54,872 nucleotides of DNA. Origin: Streptomyces sp. CBMA156 (lineage in GTDB: Bacteria > Actinomycetota > Actinomycetes > Streptomycetales > Streptomycetaceae). Location: the NCBI RefSeq assembly GCF_014596515.1, contig NZ_MSJQ01000432.1, forward strand, positions 1-54,872, in the 5' to 3' direction. Shown piece by piece: positions 17,368 to 25,709 of the stretch. The notes under the pieces are model-generated. The model was not told where the DNA came from, ran no database searches, and saw only the letters and a list, made by a program, of their open reading frames with translations. Each line of letters starts with the position of its first letter. Within the stretch, counting starts at the first letter, position 1. The position numbers were made by a program, and so were the translations under genes.

Positions 17368-18017
17368 CGGTAGCGGCACCCTGGGTCGACGACCCATTCG
17401 CCGAAGCCGTCCGTACCGGCCGCGGCCCGCTGTGGCTGCGCCACGAGGATGGCCGCCGACAGCACCTGGACATCGAACGCTGGTGTGCCCCGGCGACCGG
17501 CGCCGACCACAGCCTGCTGCGACGCTGCGCCGGACTGGGCGCCCCGGTCCTCGATCTCGGCTGCGGGCCGGGCCGCCTGGTGGCCGCGCTGCTCGCCCTC
17601 GGCGTGCCGGTCCTCGGAGTGGACGTGACCAGGACCGCGGTGGCCCGCACGGTCGGCCTCGGCGGCCGGGCGATCTGTCGATCCGTCTTCGACCGCCTGC
17701 CCGCCGAGGGGCACTGGGGTGCCGCGCTGCTGGCGGACGGCAACCTCGGCATCGGTGGCGACCCGGGGGCGCTGCTCCGCCGGGGCGCCGAACTCATCGC
17801 CCCGGACGGGCTGTTGCTGGTCGAGGTGGATCCGGAGGAGGTGGACGAGCGCGTCGTCGTCCGGGTGGAGGGGCCGGGCGGGCAGCTCGGCCCCTCCTTC
17901 CCCTGGGCCCGCCTCGGCTGGTCGGCGGCCCTGCGGCTGGCCCGCGCGGCGGGCCTCGTCGAGGCCGAACGCTGGACCTCCTGCGGCCGCCGCTTCCTCG
18001 CCCTGCGCAAGGGATGA
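17364..18017 (+). CDS. Class I SAM-dependent methyltransferase in the sugar cluster
   Basis: The 217-residue protein has a clean Rossmann core: VLDLGCGPGRLVAALLALG (motif I), VLGVDVTR (motif II), LLADGNLGIGGDP and GLLLVEVDPEE. It starts at a TTG (17364) whose last two bases form the TGA of the glycosyltransferase gene, with GGAGG seven bases upstream, so translation is coupled. The overlap and order argue that it modifies the same product as the glycosyltransferase. The gene ends 51 bases from the convergent membrane glycosyltransferase gene. Confidence 0.85.
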   Translation: MTVAAPWVDDPFAEAVRTGRGPLWLRHEDGRRQHLDIERWCAPATGADHSLLRRCAGLGAPVLDLGCGPGRLVAALLALGVPVLGVDVTRTAVARTVGLGGRAICRSVFDRLPAEGHWGAALLADGNLGIGGDPGALLRRGAELIAPDGLLLVEVDPEEVDERVVVRVEGPGGQLGPSFPWARLGWSAALRLARAAGLVEAERWTSCGRRFLALRKG

Positions 18018-18068
18018 GCCCGGGGGCCTCCCCTTGGTCCCCGGCCCGCCCCCGCCCGGCCGGACCGG

Positions 18069-19466
18069 TCAGGATTTGGTCATCTCCGGTACCGCACCGG
18101 CCACCGTCCGGCGCGACGCACCACGCAGCCGCCCGCGCACCGCCGACACCGCGAGCACGCAGGCCAGCGCGACCCCGTACGCGGCGCGCTGGGCGTCCTC
18201 CCCACCCGTCAGGTAGAGCACCTGCCCGGCCGCCGGTACCGACAGCCACTCCCACCGCCCGTCCAGCGCGGCCAGGGCGACCACCAGCAGCCCGTACCAC
18301 GGGTAGCTCGGGGCCACGAGCAGCAGCGCGGTCCCGGTCACCAGGAGCGCGCCGCGCCAGGGCCGGGCGGGGTCGCCGTGCCGCAGCACCCGCAGGGCCA
18401 CGGCCGCCAGCACCAGGGCGGCCGCCCATGGAGTCCAGCGCTCGGGCAGCAGTGCCCGCAGCAGGCCGAACCGTTCGAGGTGCCCCTGCTCGTACCCCTC
18501 CTCCCGCAGGTAGCCGGGCAGGTACCCCAGCACGCCGGTGCCGGAGAGCGCGACGTACGGGAGGTAGGCCGCCGCGAAGGCCCCGAGGGCCGTCGCGGCG
18601 AGCAGCAGGTCGTTCCTGGCCGGCCGCCGGGCCAGCAGCCCGGACAGCGCCCCGGGCAGGGCCAGTGCCGGCAGCAGTTTGGTCGCGGCCGCCGCACCGA
18701 GCAGCGCGCCACCGGCACCGGCCCGGCGCCGGGCCGCACAGCCCAGCCCGGCGACCATGAGGAACGCGCCCAGGGTGTCGGCGTGGGCGTCGTTGACCGC
18801 CCAGAGCGCCACGCCCGGGCACCAGCCCCACAGCGCCGCCCGCCGGCGCCGCCCGCCGACGGCGAGCAGCACCCCGGTGGTGGCGACCGCCAGCAGGGCA
18901 CCACCGGCCTGCACGCCGCGAACCCCGCCGCCGAACGGGTGCTCGACGAGGAACCAGGCCTCCGCGACCGGCGGGTAGACGGTGTGCACGGCGGGCCGGT
19001 TGATCCGGGTGCAGTCCCCGGCCGCGGTCCTCCGCTCGTCCCAGGCCGCACACCCGTCCCCGTCCGGGAACAGGCCCGGGTCGCGCAGCCCGAACAGCGC
19101 CGGGTCGTCCGGGGTGTGCGCGTACGGGGAGACACCGGCCGCCTGGACCCGCCCGTCCCACACGTACCGGTAGGCGTCGTCGCTGGTGCGCGGGGGTGCC
19201 AGCAGCCCGGCCCCGGCGACCAGGATGCTCCCGGCCAGCACCAGCGGCGCCACGTGACGGTCGGCCACCTTCCGCAGCAGGAACAGCGCGAGCGCGAACA
19301 GGGCGGCGTCGAGGACGTACCAGCCGGGGAGCCGCGACCGGTCGGCGAGCGTCCCGCCGCCGGTCACGGTCAGTGCGAGGACCGTCACCAGGGCGGCGAG
19401 GGCGAGCGCGCAGGGCAGGACGCTCCGGGCCCGGTCACGGATCCCGGCCCGGGCCCGGTCAGTCAC
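18069..19466 (-). CDS. Multi-pass GT-C (GT87-type) mannosyltransferase-like protein
   Basis: The 465-residue integral membrane protein has about ten hydrophobic spans. An early extracytoplasmic loop carries SDDAYRYVWDGR, the acidic signature of polyprenyl-phosphate-sugar-dependent GT-C enzymes such as actinobacterial mannosyltransferases. The next loop has HTVYPPVAEAWF, also typical. It probably transfers a sugar from a lipid carrier on the outer membrane face. The GTG start (19466) overlaps the end of the MTA phosphorylase gene by eight bases. The genes facing it encode an epimerase, GT2 and methyltransferase, so the group likely builds an envelope glycoconjugate. Confidence 0.85.
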   Translation of the reverse strand: MTDRARAGIRDRARSVLPCALALAALVTVLALTVTGGGTLADRSRLPGWYVLDAALFALALFLLRKVADRHVAPLVLAGSILVAGAGLLAPPRTSDDAYRYVWDGRVQAAGVSPYAHTPDDPALFGLRDPGLFPDGDGCAAWDERRTAAGDCTRINRPAVHTVYPPVAEAWFLVEHPFGGGVRGVQAGGALLAVATTGVLLAVGGRRRRAALWGWCPGVALWAVNDAHADTLGAFLMVAGLGCAARRRAGAGGALLGAAAATKLLPALALPGALSGLLARRPARNDLLLAATALGAFAAAYLPYVALSGTGVLGYLPGYLREEGYEQGHLERFGLLRALLPERWTPWAAALVLAAVALRVLRHGDPARPWRGALLVTGTALLLVAPSYPWYGLLVVALAALDGRWEWLSVPAAGQVLYLTGGEDAQRAAYGVALACVLAVSAVRGRLRGASRRTVAGAVPEMTKS

Positions 19467-20313
19467 CCGGGACGCCGGGAAGACCGGTCACCAGGCCGTC
19501 CAGGGCGTGCGGGCAGGGGCACTCCCGGTCGACGGGCAGGGCCTCCAACGCCTTGAACAGCACGGTGCGCAGCCGGTCGACATTGCGGGAGAAGACCTCC
19601 AGCACCTCCGTGTGGGTGACGCCCGTGCCGCTCTCCACGCCTGCGTCGTGATCGGTGACGAGGGCCAACGACGTGTAGCAGAGGCCGAGTTCGCGGGCGA
19701 GCGCGGCCTCCGGGTGCCCGGTCATGCCGACCACCGACCAGCCGTTCGCGCGGAACCAGCGGGATTCCGCCCGGGTGGAGAAGCGCGGCCCCTCGATCAC
19801 CACCAGGGTCCCGCCGTCCACCGGCTCCCAGGCCGCCGTGCGCGCCGCCTCCAGGGCGGTCAGCCGCCCGGCCGGGCAGTACGGGTCGGCCATCGACACG
19901 TGCACCACGTGCGGCGACGAGCCGTCCGGCAGCGGCTGCCCGTCGTAGTAGGTCTGCACCCGCCCCGAGGTCCGGTCCACCAGTTGGTCCGGCACCAGCA
20001 GCACCCCGGGTCCGTACTCCGGCCGCAGCCCGCCGACCGCGCACGGCGCGATCACCTGTCGCACGCCCAGCGCGTGCAGCGCCCAGAGGTTGGCCCGGTA
20101 GTTGATCCGGTGCGGGGCCAGCGCGTGCCCGCGCCCGTGCCGGGGCAGGAACGCGACCCGGCGCCCCGCCACCTCGCCCAGGACCAGCGCGTCGCTCGGC
20201 GGCCCGTACGGCGTGTCGACGCGCACCTCCGTGACCGCGTCCAGCAACTCGTACAGCCCGGAGCCGCCGATCACGCCCAGCTCGGCCTGCGGGGAATCCT
20301 GACGCACCGTCAT
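19459..20313 (-). CDS. mtnP: S-methyl-5'-thioadenosine phosphorylase
   Basis: The 284-residue enzyme cleaves methylthioadenosine with phosphate to adenine and methylthioribose-1-phosphate, a cytoplasmic methionine-salvage step. Family marks are GVIGGSGLYELLD at the N-terminus, RHGRGHALAPHRINYRANLW, IAPCAVGGLRPEYGPG, VVIEGPRFSTRAES and NGWSVVGMTGHPEAALARE. The length fits the family. The ATG at 20313 has AGAGGTGG five bases upstream; an earlier ATG nine bases before it has none. It is followed by the overlapping GT-C gene. Confidence 0.92.
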   Translation of the reverse strand: MTVRQDSPQAELGVIGGSGLYELLDAVTEVRVDTPYGPPSDALVLGEVAGRRVAFLPRHGRGHALAPHRINYRANLWALHALGVRQVIAPCAVGGLRPEYGPGVLLVPDQLVDRTSGRVQTYYDGQPLPDGSSPHVVHVSMADPYCPAGRLTALEAARTAAWEPVDGGTLVVIEGPRFSTRAESRWFRANGWSVVGMTGHPEAALARELGLCYTSLALVTDHDAGVESGTGVTHTEVLEVFSRNVDRLRTVLFKALEALPVDRECPCPHALDGLVTGLPGVPGD

Positions 20314-20386
20314 GTGCACCACCTCTCGTCGAAGAAGGCCCGGTCACCGCGGGAGCGGGCCGGAAGGGAATGGTCCGAGTACGGCC

Positions 20387-20893
20387 CTACGGTTCGCGGA
20401 CGCCGCGTTCGTCGGCGCGCGTCGATCGCCCGGTCCGGCGCGCGCGGCGGATCCGGATTGCGAGGCCGACGGCGGCCGCCCCGAAGAGGACCCCGGTGAT
20501 GACGAGCCACCGGCCGAGGTAGACCTCCTCCGACAGACCCGTGGCTCCCCGGTAGGGCTCGGACAGGCGGAGGATCAGGGGGAACCAGACGAGCAGCAGG
20601 AGGCCGGACAGGAGCGCCGGCACGCGCAGGTAGTTGATCCAGGGCACGGCCGGCACCGGCACGGGCAGCCGGCTCAGCACGGACCGGGCCGAGAGATCGG
20701 CGATCGAGTAGAGCGGGAGCAGGATCAGGTCGTGGGCGACGGCCGCGCCGACGAACCAGACCGCCACCGCGAGGGGCCGGTCGGCCACCAGGCGCTCGAC
20801 CGCGTAGCCGGTGAGGGCGAAGGAGGCGAGCAGCGCGAGCAGGTGCAGCGGCCGTGCGCCGTACCGGCGGGCGAAGGAGGTGCGTCGGTCCAT
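20387..20893 (-). CDS. Small four-helix membrane protein, partner of the molybdoenzyme
   Basis: The 168-residue protein has four predicted spans (LLALLASFALTGYAV, VAVWFVGAAVAHDLILLPL, VPALLSGLLLLVWFPLILRL, LVITGVLFGAAAVGLAIRI) and an Arg-rich tail. A histidine in the second span (AHD) is notable but does not prove heme binding. The ATG lies two bases after the TGA of the molybdoenzyme gene, with AGGA inside the preceding stop region, so the pair is one operon. I do not recognise the family. Confidence 0.8.
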   Translation of the reverse strand: MDRRTSFARRYGARPLHLLALLASFALTGYAVERLVADRPLAVAVWFVGAAVAHDLILLPLYSIADLSARSVLSRLPVPVPAVPWINYLRVPALLSGLLLLVWFPLILRLSEPYRGATGLSEEVYLGRWLVITGVLFGAAAVGLAIRIRRARRTGRSTRADERGVREP

Positions 20894-20895
20894 CG

Positions 20896-22314
20896 TCACG
20901 TCCTGAAGGTCAGCCGGCCGACCCACTTCGTGTTGTTCACACCGGGGTTGGCGGGGACGATGATGCGGGCGGGGTAGCCGTGGTCGAGCGAGAGGCCGAC
21001 TCCGTTGACGTGCAGGGCGAGCAGGGAGAGCGGGTCCCGGATCTGGTTGCCGCGCAGCACCACGGAGGTGTAGGGGCCGGGCGGTTGGACCGACTCGACG
21101 AGGACGTCCGCCGCGTCCGGGAGCCCGGCCATGGCCGCGAGGTCGGCGAGCCGTAGTCCGCTCCAGGACTGGTCCTCGGTGGACCAGCCCTCCACGCAAG
21201 CGATCGGCAGCCGCGCCGACCGCTGCGGCAGCGCCAGCAGCTGTTCCCGGGTGAACACCCGTACCGGACCGGCGCCGTGCAGTTCCAGCCGCCAGTCCGG
21301 GCCGACCATGGCCGCCGTGATGCCGACGGCGGCGGCCGTCTTGTTGACCTGGAAGCCGTTCGGCCCGTTCGCGGGCGCGCGGTTGTGCGGTGCCAGCAGC
21401 GCGGTGGACCGGAGCCGGCCGCCGATGCTCTGCCCTGCCGTGACCACCAGCAGGGCCAGCGAGCCCGCGCCCACCAGGGCGAGCGCACCGCGCCGGGCGA
21501 TCGTCGGCGGGGCCGGGTCCACCGCCACGAGGCCGTCCTGGTCCGGTGGTTCGGGGCGGGTGCCGGCGACGCCGGTGCGCAGCTCCCTCCACAGCGGGCG
21601 CGACCTCAGAGCACGGACCAGCCTGCCGAGCTTGAGTGCGACGTGGATGACGAACGCGGCGATGAAGACCCACGCCCCGTAGAAGTGCAGGGTGTAGAAG
21701 GATCCGGGAAAGACGTAGTGGAGCTGGATGTTGAGGATCCCGGTCACGAACTCGAAGACCGCCCCGCCGACCAGCATCAGCAGCGACAGCCGCTCCAGCG
21801 CGTGGGCGGGGCTGCGCACGGGCGGCCACTCGAACAGCTTGGGGATCACCGACCAGAGCTTGGCCAGCAGGACCGGCACCAGGACGACGCCGAGCGTCAC
21901 GTGCACGCCCTGGGTGAGCCGGTAGAGCCAGGTCGGACGAGTGGGCCAGTCGAAGAGGTAGAAACCCAGCAGGCCCTTGTCCGGTGTCTGGTCGTTGAAC
22001 ACGCCGAGGTCGGGGTTGTACGCGGCGTAGGACAGCGCCCCGGTCACGAACAGGACCGGGATCCCGGCCAGTAGCACCAGCCCGAACACCGAGGTCAGCC
22101 ACGGCCCACGGATCGGACTGCGCCAGAACCCGGACCGGAACGGCCCCGGCGGCGCGGGCAGCCGGCCGAGCCCGCGCCTGGCCGCCGACAGTCGGGCGCC
22201 GACCGCGGCACGGGCCCGGCCGAAGGCCAGGCGCAGACGCCGCCCCGCACGGGCACCCCACCGCGGCCGAACCTCGTTCCCGGACGGCCCACCATCACGC
22301 CCAGCCGTCACCAC
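20896..22314 (-). CDS. Cytochrome b561-like membrane domain fused to sulfite-oxidase-fold molybdopterin domain
   Basis: The 472-residue protein has an N-terminal half of about five membrane helices with histidines placed as in diheme b-type cytochromes (QGVHVTLGVVL, FYTLHFYGAW, FVIHVALK). After another helix comes an extracytoplasmic Moco domain of the sulfite-oxidase fold: RLPIACVEGWSTEDQSWSG supplies the molybdenum-ligand cysteine, with HGYPARIIVPANPG near the end. It probably passes electrons between a periplasmic substrate and the membrane chain. The GTG at 22314 has GGAGG six bases upstream. Substrate unknown. Confidence 0.85.
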   Translation of the reverse strand: MVTAGRDGGPSGNEVRPRWGARAGRRLRLAFGRARAAVGARLSAARRGLGRLPAPPGPFRSGFWRSPIRGPWLTSVFGLVLLAGIPVLFVTGALSYAAYNPDLGVFNDQTPDKGLLGFYLFDWPTRPTWLYRLTQGVHVTLGVVLVPVLLAKLWSVIPKLFEWPPVRSPAHALERLSLLMLVGGAVFEFVTGILNIQLHYVFPGSFYTLHFYGAWVFIAAFVIHVALKLGRLVRALRSRPLWRELRTGVAGTRPEPPDQDGLVAVDPAPPTIARRGALALVGAGSLALLVVTAGQSIGGRLRSTALLAPHNRAPANGPNGFQVNKTAAAVGITAAMVGPDWRLELHGAGPVRVFTREQLLALPQRSARLPIACVEGWSTEDQSWSGLRLADLAAMAGLPDAADVLVESVQPPGPYTSVVLRGNQIRDPLSLLALHVNGVGLSLDHGYPARIIVPANPGVNNTKWVGRLTFRT

Positions 22315-22676
22315 CGACCACCTCCAGCCGCTCGGATCCCCCGGGGCCCCGGCCAAGGCCCCTGCGCCCGGCGAGGAATCGGCGGTCGCCCGTCCTCCAC
22401 GGCACCACGGAGGGCCTGTCCGCCACGGCTCGCCGCACAGCCAACCACCCGCTTCGGAGCAGCCCGGGCGGAGCCACACGCACCGGCGGATTGATCACCC
22501 GAACAGGCGCGTCCCGGAGCCGGTCCCGGCCGGGAGCGGGACCGGGACCGGGACCGGGAAAGCCGACCGCAGGATCCGCTTCGCCTTCTGCCGGCCGTAC
22601 GGTCACTTAGTAGGCTTACCGGCCCTCGGAGTTGAGCGTCGAAGCCCGGTGGGACCGGCCCCCGCGGGCCTCCCGC
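22315..22676. other. Intergenic region with short GGGACC tandem repeat
   Basis: These 362 bases lie upstream of the molybdoenzyme operon and downstream of the beta-propeller gene. They contain a short run of GGGACC-type units (about 22534-22560) and a weak hairpin GGCCC/GGGCC at 22657-22670, just past the propeller stop, which may be its terminator. No gene is supported here. Confidence 0.4.
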
Positions 22677-23804
22677 TCAGTGCAGGACGTCGAGGACGTT
22701 GTCGGCGTCGTTGACGAAGTAGACGGCGTCGCCGTCGAGGTCCAGTGAGAGGCCGAACAGCGCGCCCGCGCCGGGCGGCGTGCCCTCGTTGTTGATCGGC
22801 TTGACCGCCACCTGCCGGCCGGCCGGGGTGGTCTCGACGATGTTGCCGTCCCCGCCGTTGACCGTCAGGATGTCGCCTCGGGGCGTGAGGGCCATCCCCA
22901 GCGGGCCGTTGAGGGCACCTCCCGACGTGACGACCCGCCCGATCCCGGCGCTGTCCTGCCGGGTCAGCGCGTGCGGGATCGCGGTGATCCGGCTGAGCAC
23001 CGTGTCGGCGACGAACAGCGTGCCGTCGTGTCCCAGGCCGACGCCGGTCGGGCCGACCACCAGGGCCGCCGGGTCCGTCCGCTCGGGGAAGCCCGACCCG
23101 ATCTCGGTGGTGGCCACCCGCTGCGGCAGGCCGCCCTCCTCGGTGCACAGGGTGATCCGCAGGACGGTCCCCTGGTCGACCTGCGCGCCGCCGCCGGCGA
23201 CCGTCCCGTTGAGGACGTTGGTCACGAACAGTTCGCTGCGCTCGCCGGAGCTGACGGCGGTCATGTCCCACGGCCCGTTGATGCCGTCCCCTGCGATGGT
23301 CTCGCGGACCGTGCCCTGCTTGTCGAGCACCAGCAGACAGCCGGCCTGGGCGGTGTCGGACGTGCCGTCGGCGGTGGGGAGGCTGCCGACCACGACCCAG
23401 CCGCCGGGCAGGACCGTCAGCGCCGTGGTGAGCCCGACCCCGCCGGGGCAGGGGCCGGGCAGGTTGTTCGGGTCGATGGTGGCGAACGTGGTCCGGGTCC
23501 CGTCCGGGGTGATCTGGACCAGCGTCGTGCCCAGGCCCTGCTCACCGGCGGGCGGGTTCGCCGCGTTGTTGAAGTTGCTGACCAGGACGTTGCCGCGGCG
23601 CAGGTCGCCGGTGCTCTCCTGGATCGTGAACACGCCGTACGGGTTGACGTCGCCGTTCTCGGGGACGGTGGAGGCGACGGTGGACACGGTGTTCAGCCGG
23701 TCCAGGAACGGCCGCTCGCCGGCCCTCGCCGGGGACGCGGCCGCGGTCGGAGCGAGGGTGAGCGCGGCGGTCACCAGCACGCTCGAACATGCCCGAAGCT
23801 TCAT
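22677..23804 (-). CDS. Secreted beta-propeller (NHL/SMP-30-like) protein
   Basis: The 375-residue product starts with a signal peptide (MKLRACSSVLVTAALTLAP, cleavage near ARA). The mature chain repeats blade-like segments: GNVLVSNFNN, GTLFVADTVLSRI, GPLGMALTPRGDILTVNGGDGNIVE and DGDAVYFVNDADNVLDV. This is a six- or seven-bladed propeller as in NHL/SMP-30-like proteins. No catalytic metal site is obvious, so it may be a binding protein. GGAAGG lies eight bases before the ATG. It stands alone. Confidence 0.85.
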   Translation of the reverse strand: MKLRACSSVLVTAALTLAPTAAASPARAGERPFLDRLNTVSTVASTVPENGDVNPYGVFTIQESTGDLRRGNVLVSNFNNAANPPAGEQGLGTTLVQITPDGTRTTFATIDPNNLPGPCPGGVGLTTALTVLPGGWVVVGSLPTADGTSDTAQAGCLLVLDKQGTVRETIAGDGINGPWDMTAVSSGERSELFVTNVLNGTVAGGGAQVDQGTVLRITLCTEEGGLPQRVATTEIGSGFPERTDPAALVVGPTGVGLGHDGTLFVADTVLSRITAIPHALTRQDSAGIGRVVTSGGALNGPLGMALTPRGDILTVNGGDGNIVETTPAGRQVAVKPINNEGTPPGAGALFGLSLDLDGDAVYFVNDADNVLDVLH

Positions 23805-24302
23805 CTGTACTGCCTTCCGGAAGACGGGCCGGACCGGTCGTCCCGACCCGCGGACGTGGTCCGTGTGGCCCCCCGGACCGCCACGCTAGGCATCCGTCGC
23901 CCCGGTCGCCCGACGGCATCGGCCAAATGCCGGTCACCCAGGGTGGCGCGCACTGGCCACTCCCGTCGGTACACGCACGGCAGCGGCTCCCCGGATGTTC
24001 GCCCGCGTCAGGGCCCCGGCCGGCTCGGCACGGCCGCCACCGGCCTTCGCCCCGGCAGGCATTCGGCCGGATGAAGTCGATCATCCTTCTCGTCCCCGAG
24101 GGGTGACAGGATGGCCGCGCCACGCACCCACCCGGTCGGGACGTCACGCGTCCCGACATCCAGGGGACGGAGACGCCACCTGCCGGGGAAGGAGGAAGAT
24201 CCGACACGGACGGACCGGCCTCGGCCCCGGTCAGCGCTCAACGCACCTCTTCGAACGCGGAAATGCCCGGACGGCAGCGTCCGGAGATCTCGGAGGAACG
24301 GA
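23805..24302. other. Divergent intergenic region with a 6-6-6 inverted repeat
   Basis: About 500 bases separate the leftward propeller gene from a rightward small secreted protein. An inverted repeat GGATGA-AGTCGA-TCATCC lies at 24069-24086 and could be an operator. A frame starting inside it (MKSIILLVPEG) has no ribosome site. No gene is supported. Confidence 0.4.
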
Positions 24303-24695
24303 ATGAATCTGCGTCGCCCGGCCGCGACACTCATGGCGGCCACTGCCCTCCTGCTCTGCGGTCCCGCCCACGCCTCGGCAGAGAGCGGGAACACGCAGCG
24401 GGAAAAGATCGTCACCTGCGTCAACGCGGAGATGGAGAAGGAGAACTCCGCGCGCAAGGGAAGGGACGGACATCTCACCGACGTCCAACTCAAGGCGCTC
24501 CAGAGGATCGTCGACGCCGAAGTCATGAACGGCCCCCTGAAGAAGGCATCGGATGACGAGCAGAAGAAGATCCTGAAGAGGATTGAGACTGCGGCCAAGA
24601 AGGACAAGGACCTGCAGGACATCCCCACGGCGACGATCGACAGGATCCTGGCGGAGCTCAAGGAGAAGGGGGCGTATTGCGAAGACCGGAAGTGA
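24303..24695 (+). CDS. Small secreted helical protein, unknown function
   Basis: The 130-residue product has a signal peptide (MNLRRPAATLMAATALLLCG, cleavage after HASA). The Lys/Glu/Asp-rich helical mature part has two cysteines, one early (IVTCVNAEM) and one four residues from the end (YCEDRK), which may pair. GGAGG lies six bases before the ATG. No family recognised. Its Lys-rich composition (many AAG codons) differs from neighbouring genes. Confidence 0.8.
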   Translation: MNLRRPAATLMAATALLLCGPAHASAESGNTQREKIVTCVNAEMEKENSARKGRDGHLTDVQLKALQRIVDAEVMNGPLKKASDDEQKKILKRIETAAKKDKDLQDIPTATIDRILAELKEKGAYCEDRK

Positions 24696-24748
24696 GACCT
24701 TCCAGGCCGGGAAGTGGCGCGGCGCAGTGCCGCACACCCTGCCGCACA

Positions 24749-24776
24749 CCGGTCCCCGGCCCGCCCGGGGAGCCGG
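24749..24776. terminator. Hairpin terminator between convergent genes
   Basis: TCCCCGG (24753-24759) pairs with CCGGGGA (24765-24771) around a five-base loop, extended by an outer CCGG/CCGG pair with one bulge. It lies between the stops of the secreted protein and the leftward gene at 24808. Confidence 0.6.
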
Positions 24777-24807
24777 CGTACGGGCGGGCGTCGGTGCCGA
24801 AGAAGAG

Positions 24808-25455
24808 TCAGTGGAACACGATGGCGTGGCCGCCGGCGATGCTCGCCAGGCATGCCCGGTGGAGCTGGTACCAGGCGAAACGCTCGGTCTCGAACGGCCG
24901 GTCCATCGCGGGATCCGCAGCCGGCCCGGCCTCCCCCGTGGCGAAGGGAACGCCCCCGTCGTCGAGGTCGATGCCGATCGACGACGCCATGCCCGCGAGT
25001 TCGGCCAGCAGGCGCTGACTGGAGCCGACGATTCCGGCGCCCGCGACTTCCGCCTCGTCGGGGAGGAAGAGCGGGTCCTCGAAGTCGACCGGCACGTAGT
25101 AGCCGGCACTGTCGGAATGGCAGAGCAGATGAGAATCGAACCTCGTCATCTCGTCCCGGACCTTCTCGCAATCGAGGTCGTACTGGTGCTCGCTGACCTC
25201 CAGAGCCGACGTGACGGGTTCACCGAAGTCCGTGAGCACCAGGATGCGGCGCAGCTGGGTCAGGTACCCGTAGGGGAAGCCACCGGAGAAGGTACGGGTA
25301 CCAGGCGGATCGGTGATCTCCGGCTCCTGCCAGCTGATTTCCTCCGCCTTGAGCGCCCGGCCGAGGCGGGCGAAGGCGGAGCGGTGGTATTCGAACCCCT
25401 CGGCGTCATTGCGGGCCTGGTCGTAGAGGATTCCCACCGATATCGAAAGTCCCAT
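24808..25455 (-). CDS. Hypothetical cytoplasmic protein (215 residues)
   Basis: The product begins MGLSISVGILYDQARNDAEG and is acidic and globular with no signal or membrane span. Recognisable phrases are FPYGYLTQLRRILVL, SHLLCHSDSAGYYVPVDF and GSSQRLLAELAGMASSIGIDLDDGG. Similar conserved proteins occur widely in streptomycetes without known function. The ATG at 25455 was preferred to an upstream one because homology-like sequence begins there, although GAGG is only three bases away. It faces the small secreted protein gene. Confidence 0.75.
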   Translation of the reverse strand: MGLSISVGILYDQARNDAEGFEYHRSAFARLGRALKAEEISWQEPEITDPPGTRTFSGGFPYGYLTQLRRILVLTDFGEPVTSALEVSEHQYDLDCEKVRDEMTRFDSHLLCHSDSAGYYVPVDFEDPLFLPDEAEVAGAGIVGSSQRLLAELAGMASSIGIDLDDGGVPFATGEAGPAADPAMDRPFETERFAWYQLHRACLASIAGGHAIVFH

Positions 25456-25709
25456 GGGCCTCACTGTAGGAGCGTCCTCTGACAGCACCGGACCCGCCCC
25501 CGGTAACGGCCTCCCTCTCCCCTGGCACCAGCGACGCGCAGAGGACCATGGGCGTCACCACACCCTGGCGCTGATCGCCAACGGCACCCTGAACGCCGGC
25601 GCCACCTCGCCGAACCGGGTGATCACCTCCGGTGAGGGGACGGTCTCTGGTCGGTGGCCGGCTGAGTCACCCCGTCCAGGGGTGGTTCCCGCCGTACGGG
25701 CCGCAGTGG

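Noticed and set aside
24071..24106. Mini-frame MKSIILLVPEG as a small peptide gene
   Set aside because: No ribosome site and only 11 codons; it overlaps an inverted repeat that better explains the sequence.
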